Shown: in pieces, positions 11,247-20,632 of the stretch
Numbering within the stretch: position 1 is the stretch's first letter
Layout: the number at the start of each line of letters is the position of its first letter
NCBI GenBank assembly: GCA_029378245.1
Contig: JARKIF010000390.1
Location: 1-22,289 of the forward strand
DNA: 22,289 nt
Direction: 5' to 3'
Origin: Roridomyces roridus
Lineage: Eukaryota > Basidiomycota > Agaricomycetes > Agaricales > Mycenaceae
The notes under the pieces: model-generated
Told to the model about the DNA's origin: nothing
Database searches by the model: none
The model's input: only the letters and a program-made list of their open reading frames with translations
Position numbers and translations under genes: made by a program

Positions 11247-12398
11247 CTAGATCCTCACCCCCAGACTGCTCGTCCGTCTCGAATCACGGCTGCTGCTGTT
11301 ATTGACAGCGAGCGAGCTGCCACGATTCAGACACTCGAGGGGCACCATGCCCTGCTCGCCGCGCGTATTCGCACAGAACGCCCACCCATCGTCGAATTCC
11401 GAGACGACGCGCACGACTTCCCCGGTGGTGATGGACAGCTCGTCGGGGAGCGTGGGGATAAACTCGTAGACCACCGCCGCAGAGGAGGAGCCAGCTGCAC
11501 CCGCCGAGAAGGGCATTGGCGGCGGAACGGGGTTATTATACGAGGATGGAGGGGGAGTCGGCATGGTTCCCATTAGACTCTGATTCTGCAGCTGGGCGAA
11601 GGAGACGCCAGGGGACATGGACGTCTGCATCATGCCACCAGCTGGAGTAGCAGCAGCACCCATCGGCCGCGCGGGCTGCCACGTGCTCTGCCTCTGCCTG
11701 CGGTTACGGATTGCACGCTGGCGGATGAAGAAGAGCAGGGCGCCCAGGAGGAGGATGACGCAGGCGATGGTAATGCCAACGATAGCACCGGTGGGCAGGC
11801 TGTGGTCGGTGCTGACGCCTGACACACCATTTCGATCAGCAGCGGCGCTGTTTGTGCCTGGAGGGCTGGCGATGGCTGATGCCACTGGCTGGCTGGGAGT
11901 AGCTGGAGTGAGAGCGGGGGGAGCAGGGGGAGCAGAGGGAGCTGCTGGAGCAGAGGGAACTGCTGGAGCAGAGGGAGCAGCAGGGGTCGTGTCCGTCGGC
12001 AGAGCAGGCGGAATGCTGTCGCTCGAGGAGGTCTGGGAGGCAGAGGTAAGCAGGCTGGTGCTCGTGGTCGTGTCAGGGTTCACAGGGAACGTCCGGGTAA
12101 TGGTAATAGGGCCTGTGAAGGTAGTTCCACCGATAACTAAATCTCTTGGAAGTAGTAGGTCGTCTCGTGGAAGTCGCTTCTTGTGCCGTGCCCGGTCAAC
12201 GGGCAGACGTCGCATGTTGGAGTGCATCATGTGGGAAGGAATGGAAGGGACAGCGCCAGGGCTGAGAAAGCTGCGACCTCCGAAGACGGGGGAGGCAGCA
12301 AAGAGAAAGTGACCAAAAAGTACAGAGAAGAGAAAGGAGGGCCTGGGAGACCAAATCAAATCAAGCCCACTCGGTGACAAATATATCTCACTTGGCAA
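11247..12398 (-). CDS. Mucin-like single-pass membrane protein with C-terminal SH3 domain
   Basis: Single exon, 383 aa from ATG at 12398; an in-frame Met pair at 12230/12227 is a possible later start. From N to C: an optional hydrophobic leader (residues 21-38), a basic patch with a possible Kex2-type site (RHKKR), a Ser/Thr/Pro/Ala-rich stretch (about 105-200) likely to be O-glycosylated, one transmembrane helix (about 203-225, GAIVGITIACVILLLGALLF) with a basic stop-transfer (RQRAIRNRRQR), a Gln/Pro/Met-rich linker, and an SH3 domain (about 307-357: AAVVYEFIP, DELSITTGEVV, DDGWAFC, GMVPLECL). The layout, one helix plus cytosolic SH3, recalls yeast Fus1 and other fungal surface signalling adaptors. 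A role in membrane signalling or cell-surface polarity is inferred. The APSAP repeats near 11920-11990 are a low-complexity tract prone to length change. Confidence 0.87.
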   Translation of the reverse strand: MPSEIYLSPSGLDLIWSPRPSFLFSVLFGHFLFAASPVFGGRSFLSPGAVPSIPSHMMHSNMRRLPVDRARHKKRLPRDDLLLPRDLVIGGTTFTGPITITRTFPVNPDTTTSTSLLTSASQTSSSDSIPPALPTDTTPAAPSAPAVPSAPAAPSAPPAPPALTPATPSQPVASAIASPPGTNSAAADRNGVSGVSTDHSLPTGAIVGITIACVILLLGALLFFIRQRAIRNRRQRQSTWQPARPMGAAATPAGGMMQTSMSPGVSFAQLQNQSLMGTMPTPPPSSYNNPVPPPMPFSAGAAGSSSAAVVYEFIPTLPDELSITTGEVVRVVSEFDDGWAFCANTRGEQGMVPLECLNRGSSLAVNNSSSRDSRRTSSLGVRI

Positions 12399-12912
12399 CT
12401 GCCAAACCCCAACGTCCGAGATCTCACTCTATGAAACCAGGCCCCCTGGCGCATCAGGATAGCACCAAGGGCCCACACATGCAACACGAACTGCCAGTGA
12501 AGACGCCGCTGCACGCCGTAGAGCTCTCAAAACATGTCGTCACTACGACGTGGAACTTGACGACAGCAATTCAATGGCCTTTTAACTCTTCTTGGTACAT
12601 CCCGCCGCCCACAACACCCGGACGTCTGTCTGTCTCTACAAATGCCTCGAGCGGTGTTAGCGTACAATGAATCTGAATCACTGATGAGCAGACCGAGGAA
12701 GCGATGGCGGTGGTCGATTGCCGGGATGGCAGCATGCGCCGCCGACAGTTCTTCCTGACACTGTTCGGAGTCGGCGGGAGTGGAGATGCGGTCTTCAATA
12801 ATACTTCGAGTCTTGTAATAGCAGTATCTCGCTTTCCAAGTAGCAGTTGAACGAGAACAATAATTTTGGAATCAAACACCGGATCAAAACGCTCTTTCTT
12901 CCAACCACAACA
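12399..12912. promoter_or_regulatory. Divergent promoter region, SH3 gene / NAT9-like gene
   Basis: 514 bp separate two genes pointing away from each other, so both promoters must lie here. I see no convincing gene in it. An inverted repeat, CCGCCGAC at 12739-12746 and GTCGGCGG at 12770-12777 (23-bp loop), lies nearer the NAT9-like gene and could be a dyad binding site or a leader hairpin. Function is inferred from position. Confidence 0.4.
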
Positions 12913-13762
<850 letters not shown>

Positions 13763-14627
13763 ATTGAATCTGTACGTGGTGCTTCGAGGGCTGTAGACTA
13801 AATGCGGGTATATACAAAAAACGAAAACGAAAACGATATACATACCTATCGGCAAGGGACTGCCGCCGAACGCCGTTGATGGTCAAAGTAACAGTCACAT
13901 TCAATTCCCAAGGGGAAGGCATGATGGCGCATCAATTACGATTCACCGCCATCAACACCGTCAAGATAATTCACCGTGCGCCTCTCTGTACTTGAAATAC
14001 ACATTTAATTGGCAAATTCATCCTGGGATATCTTCCGGGGCTTAGTGAACTGTCCCTGGGCATCATCCAGGCATTCAGCACTGAGTTTTAAATCAGATAC
14101 CACAACATACGGCGCAATACCCCAAGCTCTCGTCATCAGTGCCGACGGCCGCAAAACGAGAATGATCGAAGGCCGAGGCTGCCTATTATAGCGCGCACAA
14201 GAACTTCAGGCATCCAAGAGCTTCTCCCGGCAATCAATGGGATTGAAGATGTATATTGAGCTATCATGGCATAGGATACAGGGAGGGGTACCGGTAGGCA
14301 GAAAGCACCAGTAGTGGGACAGTGCCACGGACGCGCGTCGCGACTCGCGAGGAGCAAGTGACGGGCATGAGCTAAGCGTCGGGAACCCAGCCTTTCGGTA
14401 CCGAGACGTAAGCGAAGCGTGACCGGAACACGGGGCAGCCGTGTGATACGGCCGATCGTTGCCGATTTTCGTTTTCCGCTTTTCGTTTATACCGACTAAA
14501 TGCCAGTAGCCAATTCTGTCAAACGGAACTTCTACGGCGAAGTTTCGGTTCCGTTGCATCGGCCGATTGAGAGCGATTAATAAAAGGCCGACATGTATCT
14601 TCGGGAAAGCGTCACCGCTATCTCTAC
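13763..14627. other. Intergenic, NAT9-like 3' flank to methyltransferase copy 1
   Basis: Begins with a segment (13771-13802) matching the 3' flanks of the methyltransferase genes. The middle (14000-14560) has overlapping frames on both strands without recognisable motifs. A minus-strand frame near 14010-14190 ends KISQDEFAN and looks mildly protein-like, but has no clear start. The end is AT-richer (GATTAATAAAAGG near 14575), placed where a core promoter for copy 1 would be. The promoter does not resemble that of copies 2 and 3. Confidence 0.4.
13771..13802 (+). repeat. Shared 3'-flank motif, NAT9-like gene copy
   Basis: The 18-mer TGTACGTGGTGCTTCGAG starts 8 bp after the NAT9-like stop. It recurs exactly at 15893-15910 after methyltransferase copy 1, and with one change (TGTGCG...) at 18794-18811 and 20575-20592 after copies 2 and 3. 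Similarity to the copy 3 flank extends to TAGACTAA. It is either a relic edge of a methyltransferase duplication or a shared 3'-processing element. Confidence 0.8.
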
Positions 14628-15875
14628 ATGCCCCCGAGCGAATATCTCCTACCGGTGCGTATTGGTTTCACTCATTCTCTTTATAATTATTGTGTATCTC
14701 ATGATACCGCTGGGCAGAGCGTAAGCGGCAACGCAGAAGAAGTGGCTCGGTATGTTTACCCACAACTGCTCCTTTGGCATCGGCATTTCATGGCCTTCAA
14801 GCCTGGATGATGTGCACGATGCTTTTCGCGAGTATTTCGACGGCGGATTGTGTGCGTTTCAGTTGAAGAACGAGCGCCCGCAAAGGGTGTTGGAATTAGG
14901 GTTGGTCGTTTCCATCCGTTCAACTCGTTAGCATCTAACGATACTATTCGTGTAGTTGTGGAAGTGGAGCTTGGTACTGACACACGTAGTTTCCTTCCGG
15001 CAAGAGCTCTCTCATCCTACTTAATTCAGGGCAATCCAAGCTGCGATCGAGTTTCCGCAAGCCCAAGTCGTAGCGGTGGACATTTCTCCGCTTCCGGCGC
15101 ACCGGTGAGCGAACTCTAGTAATGCGCAACTGGGATGCATATCGTTGACATTATTCTCAGCGTACTGCCCGACAACATGTCCTTCCAGTTCGTGGATTTG
15201 AGAGAAGAACTGCCGTTTGAAAGGGAGTCGTTCGACATTGTGCATGCCCGCATGGTCATGGTCAATGTGAGTGCACTCTAGAACCACCCGTTTTTCAGCT
15301 TCAGGAAACCTAAAATTGTGTAAAAGGTCCCCAACACCAAAGAAGTGATTCACAAAGCGGCACGGCTCGTCAAGCCCGGAGGGTTGTTGTTACTCGATGA
15401 ACCGGACTACAAGAGTATGTTGAACACCGGAGGGCCGGCAGTCCAGCGCTGCGTCTACAAGATAATGGAACTTTGGAACATCTTTGGCTCCGATCTCCAG
15501 ATGGGGAGGAAGTTGCAGGGTATTCTCGCAGAGAGTAGCTGGTTTTCGGACATTCAGGTCGACAAGATAGCTATTCCGTTGTGGGGATGCATTCATAGTG
15601 AGCACCTGTCTCTGTCTGAATCTTAGGACATCATAATCATTTTTGCAGACGAACGCCTGAACAAGCTTGGCCTTCGGAGAAAGGTATTTGCGCAAAGATT
15701 TGTTATGGCTGCAGGAGCGCGTCTTGCAGGAGAAGGCTTGACCGAGGAAATGGTCCAGGGCTTCGTGAAGGAAGTGAATGGAGTGGGATCCACAGTTGTA
15801 TGCGATTTTTATTTCTGTGCAGCGCGGAAGGGTGTTTCGGCGGAGTTGGACGCGCCGAAGCTCGAGGGGATTTGA
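14628..15875 (+). CDS. Class I SAM-dependent methyltransferase, array copy 1
   Basis: Eight exons: 14628-14654, 14718-14749, 14802-14900, 14956-14973, 15030-15104, 15161-15266, 15327-15597 and 15649-15875. They total 855 nt, 284 aa, with every junction in phase. SAM-binding motif I is LELGCGSGAW (50-59), with the acidic residue ending the second strand at D76 (VVAVD). Then follow FQFVDLREELPF, SFDIVHARMVMV (motif II region), a short VPNTK loop, and ARLVKPGGLLLLDE (motif III). The C-terminal part ends AARKGVSAELDAPKLEGI. This pattern belongs to the Agaricomycete UMTA/Tam-like small-molecule methyltransferases; the substrate is unknown. The first exon encodes only MPPSEYLLP, 14 residues shorter than in copies 2 and 3, an in-frame deletion. 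This is the best reference copy for the array. Confidence 0.88.
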
Positions 15876-16276
15876 ACAGGGAAACTACTAGATGTACGTG
15901 GTGCTTCGAGAATCGAATGGTGTACTAACTACGAGGTAGCCGTAGTAAATCCAAAGGAACTAGCACAATCAAGTCTATCAAGCTGCTTCATTTCCTCTTT
16001 GACTTGAACGTTTCCCAATCCTGTCGATTTCGGTTACCAACTAGAGTGGAGGCCGACTCAACAGCGAGCTGACGACCGAATCCTGTCCTTCTGGCAACCG
16101 TCTAGTGCCTTTTACACCGTCCGGGCCACCATAGTCCCTTCAATAGAGTAAGTGAAGCAGCTCGCCATACTTAGGCAGTCACGGGCTATAGGTGGTCATA
16201 TGGGACCACCGAAATCGAGTACTAAAAGGCTGAGCTGCCTCCTCGGAAGGGCCATCCAATATCGACGGCGTTCTCC
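15876..16276. repeat. Duplicated spacer upstream of methyltransferase copy 2
   Basis: This 401-bp spacer is the copy 1 3' flank plus the copy 2 promoter, and it is repeated in diverged form at 18728-19316 before copy 3. Shared landmarks are GTGCTTCGAGAATCG, CTCTTTGACTTG, CCAATCCTGTC, CTAGAGTGGAGGCC, GTGCCTTTTACACCGTC, GTCATATGGGACCACCGA and CCAATATCGACGG. The tandem duplication unit is therefore gene plus flanks, not the coding region alone. No separate gene is seen. Confidence 0.8.
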
Positions 16277-17769
16277 ATGCCCCCAGCCACACCACTGCCG
16301 GCACCGGAGCGCATCGACTCGGAGGTATATCTAGAACTCTTACCGGTGAGTTTCGCTCGGTCCTATGGATTATTGTTTACATCTCTTGGCAGGGTGTAAG
16401 CGACAACGAAAACGAAGTGGCTCGGTATGTTCACCCACACTATTCCCTTGATACGTTCATCACCTTCGAATTCAAGCCTAAATGCTATGCACAACGCTTT
16501 CCACGAGTATTTCAAGGGTGGGCTATGCGCATTCAAGTTGAAGAACGAGCGGCCGCAGAGGGTATTGGAATTAGGGTCGGTCGTTTCCGAATGCGAAGTT
16601 CATTCGGCATCTCATAATAATAATATTCGTCTAGTTGTGGGACTGGAGCCTGGTACCGTGTTGTTTCCTGGCGATCAAAGCCCTCTTATCCTGATACAGG
16701 GCAGTCCAAGCTGCAATCGAGTTTCCGGAAGCGCAGGTAGTGGCGGTGGACATTTCTCCTCTTCCAGCGCACCGGTGAGTAGTCTCTACGCATATGAAGG
16801 GGTCGAGGTTGACATTTTACTCAGTGTCCTGCCCGATAATATGAACTTCCAACTCGTGGATTTGAGAGCAGACCTGCCGTTTGAAAGGGAATCATTCGAC
16901 ATTGTGCATGCACGCATGGTCATGATGCACGTAAGTTCACCCAACGTGCAGCTCCCTGAGGCTAAGAAATGTATCAAGATTCCCAACGCGAAACACCTAA
17001 TCACAAGGGTTGCTCAACTTGTCAAACCTGGTGGTTTGTTAATACTTCACGACCCGGCAAGCAAGACTTTGTTGGAGACCGGAGGGCCGGCAGTACGGCA
17101 CTGTGTCAAAGAGCTCGTGGAACTATGGAAGATGTCTGGCGCCGATCCCGACATGGGCGAGAAGTTCCAGAGTATCCTCGCAGAGACTGGCTGGTTTTCG
17201 GAAATCCAAGTTGAAAAGATCGCCATTCCGCTGGGGGGATGTATTCATGGTGAGCATTTATCTCTCTGAATCCCAGTAGTTTGCTGACTTTATATTGCTT
17301 CGACTCTTGAGACGAGCGACTCTACAAACTTGGCTTGATTAACAAGGTATTTCTGCAAAGATTTATTATGGCCGCAGGGGCGCGTCTTGCTGCAGCTGGG
17401 CATGGATTGACAGAGGAAATGGTTCAGAGCTGCGTGGAAGAATTGGATCAAGTGGGATGCACCGCCGTATGGGATTTTTATTCCTGTGCGGCGCGAAGGG
17501 GCGGTTTGGCGGAGTTGCATCACGAAATGTGGAGATTCGTTGCCGAGCATTGCAACGATCGCAATGCGACCAAAATGCCCGGCATGACTAAAATCATGCC
17601 GTCTGCTCATCCGGCCTTGCAATTAACCTCGGGTGCCGAAAAGCTTGGCAGAAGCCGTAGATTGGGCACGTTGGCAGGCCATTGCAATGCCTTGCAAACC
17701 TTTCTGTACCAGGCATTCATTCCTCATTCCACCTGTATTGCCCTTTTGGATTACTCAATTATCTCATGA
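16277..17769 (+). CDS. Class I SAM-dependent methyltransferase, array copy 2, altered C-terminus
   Basis: Eight exons: 16277-16345, 16393-16424, 16477-16575, 16635-16652, 16700-16774, 16825-16930, 16979-17249 and 17312-17769; 1128 nt, 375 aa, all in phase. Motif I is LELGCGTGAW (64-73), strand-2 acidic residue D90, then SFDIVHARMVMMH and AQLVKPGGLLILHD. Exons 2-7 equal copy 1 in length. Homology with the siblings stops at GGLAEL (DNA position 17517). The last 80 or so residues (beginning HHEMWRF) come from an inserted element and resemble nothing in the other copies; the displaced original tail lies at 18727-18779. The core methyltransferase fold is upstream of the break, so the protein may still be active. 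The new tail could also destabilise it, or the transcript may end early. Substrate unknown. Confidence 0.85.
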
Positions 17770-18726
17770 ATCATGCTCGACACAATACGAAGAATGGCAG
17801 AAAAAATGTATTATTATCTGAAGTACACAATGAAGCAGACATAAAATAGCCTAAGAGAACGACGGGGAGTGCCGGAGGGAGGGGGGGAGAGACCAAAGAA
17901 CTTGTATGTAGCACCAAATGGAGAAATTGTCGGCTCTTGCAGCTTCTTGATGCAGGTTTCCATGGAGGCCCGACAACGACAACGAACACGAAGACTGGAG
18001 AGGACGAGGCTGGACGAGGACTTGCGAGGACCGCGGGCAGTCCTGGAAGAGCAACAAGCGGTGCATACAACTGACAGCCATGCAGAGGTCTTGGAATTGC
18101 AGAATCAGCCACGACAATCTTCGGTCTTCCAGGTTACGGGAGCCTTGATAGCTTGAGGCAAGCTTGAAGGGTGCGGCTTCGGCAGGAGGACTTGGCCTGA
18201 GGGGCGAGGGTGGTTGGGGGAGGCTACGCAGGGGAGTGCATGGGTATGGTGGTGGACAGGAAGCAAGAGGCGATGGTTTGCGGCCTTTGGCTGATGAATC
18301 TTGATATAGACACAGCAGTGATCATAATCACGCCGTGGATGCCCGATCCAATTCACTTGGTGCGGCACGACTTGGTACACCTCGTAGTACCACTCCACGC
18401 TACGGGGCAGCTCAGGCTTTTGAGGTTCTAAGTCTCCGAGGCTCATACTACTCATTTGTGTGGACAGCACAGATTTTCGGCAAGAATTAGTAACAGTCAC
18501 TCGTGTATACTATATTATTATGTAGTCCGCGCCCAAAGGCACATTCATTCTGGCACAGTTTGCAGCAATATGCAATTGGCTGACAAGCCTGCCGATATTC
18601 GAGAATCATGCCAGGCACTTCCGAGGGCATTGCAATGGCAACGGCAGCGTTCCGATCGTATTGGAAGGAAGCATCACGATGTTACGTTTCAGCCGGTATC
18701 AGCAAGATTTCCCCGATTTGCTGATG
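17518..18726. mobile_element. ~1.2-kb insertion with imperfect terminal inverted repeats
   Basis: Defined by comparison with methyltransferase copies 1 and 3. The siblings read GGAGTTGGACG; here GGAGTTG is followed by 1209 bp and then TGGACG, so the dinucleotide TG appears on both sides as a target duplication. The first 21 bases and the reverse complement of the last 21 both begin CATCA and agree at about 14 of 21 positions. Weaker inverted similarity runs deeper, for example TGCAAAC...TGTACCAG near 17693-17715 against the reverse complement of about 18535-18570. No transposase motif is seen. A minus-strand frame at 18105-18500 (131 aa, His and Pro rich, MSSMSLGDLEPQKPELP) is the longest internal candidate but is not recognised. 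Probably a non-autonomous DNA transposon; the class is not assignable. Confidence 0.6.
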
Positions 18727-18811
18727 TGGACGTTCGAGATTCTTCGAGAAGCTTTTCTCCGAGGCTCCAAGGGATTTGAACAGGGGGACTAGATGTGCGT
18801 GGTGCTTCGAG
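18727..18811 (+). pseudogene. Displaced 3' end of methyltransferase copy 2
   Basis: Reads DVRDSSRSFSPRLQGI and a stop at 18777-18779, matching the way copy 1 ends (DAPKLEGI). The following bases, GGGATTTGAACAGG and then TGTGCGTGGTGCTTCGAG, match the copy 1 and copy 3 flanks. It is the original tail of copy 2, cut off by the insertion at 17518-18726. It has no start of its own. Confidence 0.7.
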
Positions 18812-19316
18812 AATCGACTGGTGTGGTAACTGCGAGGTGGCTGTATTAGTAGATCAACGGCACTTGCACAACCAAGTCTATTAAACTTCCTCTTTGACTT
18901 GGACGCTTCCCAATCCTGTCTTTTCGGTTGCGTTTCGGCTACCATTGAGTCTAGAGTGGAGGCCAACTGAACACAGAACGAGACGAACTTACGAACGGAT
19001 CTCGACCTTCTGGTGCCTTTTACACCGTCTGTACTGCCTGCAACAGAGTAACCGAAGCGTCTGGTCATAAATAGGTAGTCACGGCTCATCAGTGGCCGTA
19101 TGGAACACCGAGTAAGGTTGATCACGGTCCAGGGTATGCGCCCGCGGATTCGAACCCGGGGTACATGTGGGTACGGGTACGGGCTGGCCCGCTCAAATAT
19201 TAATCAGTCGCCGCCCAGGGAGCCAGATGTGGTCATATGGGACCACCGATGCGGTTCAAATCGGAGTACTAAAGGCCAGTGAGCTGAAGGGCTATCCAAT
19301 ATCGACGGTTTCGTCC
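18812..19316. repeat. Duplicated spacer upstream of methyltransferase copy 3
   Basis: Diverged second copy of the 15876-16276 spacer (shared landmarks include CTAGAGTGGAGGCCAACT and GTGCCTTTTACACCGTC). It is longer mainly because of an inserted block at 19112-19228. No gene is seen in it apart from the tRNA-like B box within that block. Confidence 0.75.
19112..19228 (-). mobile_element. 117-bp promoter insertion with tRNA-type B box (SINE-like)
   Basis: Absent from the equivalent copy 2 promoter. It is flanked by two related ~20-bp segments, GTGGCCGTATGGAACACCGA (ending 19111) and its partner at 19229-19249, of which copy 2 has only one. On the minus strand 19146-19156 reads GGTTCGAATCC, a perfect RNA polymerase III B box / T-loop motif. 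I could not fold a full tRNA: the T-stem does not pair and no matching acceptor stem is seen. It may be a SINE fragment or tRNA pseudogene; the flanking copies could be a diverged target-site duplication. Confidence 0.45.
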
Positions 19317-20535
19317 ATGTCCCCAGCAACACCGCTGCCGACACCCGAGCACATCGACTCGGAGGTATATCTAGAACTCTTACCAGTCAGTTTCACTCGT
19401 TTCTATGGATTATTATTGACATCGCTTGGCAGAGTGTCAGCGAAAACGAAACGAAGTGGCTCGGTATGTTCACCCACACTGCTCCTTTGATACGTTCATC
19501 GCCCCCAAGCCTAGATGCTATGCACCACGCTTTGCACGAATATTTCGATGGTGGATTATGCGTATTTCAGTTGCAGGACGAGAGGCCGCAAAGGATATTG
19601 GAATTGGGGTCGGTGGTTTCCGAATCCGAAGTTCATGGGCTTATTTTTCCAGTTGTGGGAGTGGAGCTTGGTACTACGCGGTTTCGATAAGCGCTCTCTC
19701 ATGTTCTTTTAGGGCAATCCAAGCTGCGATCGATTTTCCGGAAGCGCAAGTAATAGCGGTGGACATTTCTCCTCTTCCAGCGCACCGGTCAGTAATCTAA
19801 TCTCAAACTGCACGACGTTCATGTTTATTCTCAGTGTACTGCCCGATAACATGGTTTTTGAGCTATTGGATTTGAGAGAAAACTTACCCTTTGAGAGGGA
19901 ATCATTCGACATTGTGCATGCACGCATGGTCATGATGCACGTAAGTTCACGCGAGCCTGTGCAGCTCCCTAAGACTGAAAACCGTCACGTCAAAGGTTCC
20001 CAACGCGAAGGACCTAGTTAAAAGGGTTGCCCAACTTGTCAAGTCCGGGGGTTTATTGTTACTCGATGACGTGGATAACAAGACTTGGTCAGACACTGCA
20101 GGGCCGGCAGTACGGCCCTGTGTCGACAAGCTGATGGAACTATGGAAGATGTCCGGTGCTGAACCTGAGTTGGGTAGAAAGTTTCAGTATATCCTCGCAG
20201 AGACTAGCTGGTTTTCGGAAATTCAAGTCGAAAAGATCGCCATTCCCTTGGGGGGGTGCATTCATGGTGGGTATATCCTTTAATCTCAGTAGTTTGCTGA
20301 ATTTATATTGTTTTTAGACGAGCGACTCAACAAACTTGGCCTGATTAGCAAACTATTTTTGCAAAGATTTGTTATGGTCGCAGGGGCACGTCTTGCTGGA
20401 GAAGGCTTGACCGAGGAAATGGTCCAGAGCTGCGTGAAGGAACTGGATCAAGTGGGATGCACCGCTGTATGGGATTTTTATTCCTGTGCGGCGCGGAGGG
20501 GTGTTTTGGCGGAGTTGGACGCGCAAGAGTACTAG
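19317..20535 (+). CDS. Class I SAM-dependent methyltransferase, array copy 3
   Basis: Eight exons: 19317-19385, 19433-19463, 19515-19608, 19653-19670, 19713-19787, 19835-19940, 19996-20266 and 20318-20535; 882 nt, 293 aa. Motif I is LELGCGSGAW (62-71), strand-2 acidic residue D88, then SFDIVHARMVMMH and AQLVKSGGLLLLDD; the C-terminus ends GVLAELDAQEY. Exon 2 is 31 nt against 32 nt in the siblings (one A lost in GAAAACGAAG), which would break the frame at the usual acceptor (CCCAAG, 19509). An AG five bases further on (CCTAG, 19514), missing from copies 1 and 2, restores it. The result swaps VAR-L for TKW-L and leaves all catalytic motifs intact. If the upstream acceptor is used the product is truncated. 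Introns (42-55 bp) are the shortest in the array. Confidence 0.85.
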
Positions 20536-20574
20536 TCAGGCTTTTCGGGAAGCTTGTCGCCGAAGCTCGAAGTA

Positions 20575-20592
20575 TGTGCGTGGTGCTTCGAG
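20575..20592 (+). repeat. Shared 3'-flank motif after methyltransferase copy 3
   Basis: TGTGCGTGGTGCTTCGAG, one base different from the copies at 13771 and 15893 and identical to that at 18794. It lies 40 bp past the copy 3 stop and marks the right edge of the duplicated methyltransferase unit; similarity is lost soon afterwards. Confidence 0.8.
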
Positions 20593-20632
20593 AATGGATC
20601 TAGACTAACTTCTATGTCCATACATCAGACTT

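Noticed and set aside
11617..12312. 231-aa plus-strand frame
   Set aside because: Exact antisense of the SH3 protein; its Gly/Ala repeats mirror the Pro/Ala tract of the real gene.
14009..14191. Small genes on either strand upstream of methyltransferase copy 1
   Set aside because: Both frames look mildly protein-like but are short, mutually overlapping, and lack domain or splice evidence.
17869..18156. 95-aa plus-strand frame inside the insertion
   Set aside because: Overlaps minus-strand frames of similar quality, no motif, no splice support; not called.
19130..19210. Complete tRNA gene on the minus strand
   Set aside because: The B box is perfect, but the T-stem does not pair and no acceptor stem or D-arm can be folded; kept only as a SINE-like insertion.
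14628..20535. A biosynthetic gene cluster combining methyltransferases, ene-reductase and acetyltransferase
   Set aside because: No core synthase is present, and unrelated F-box, SH3 and housekeeping genes lie between; proximity alone is not evidence.
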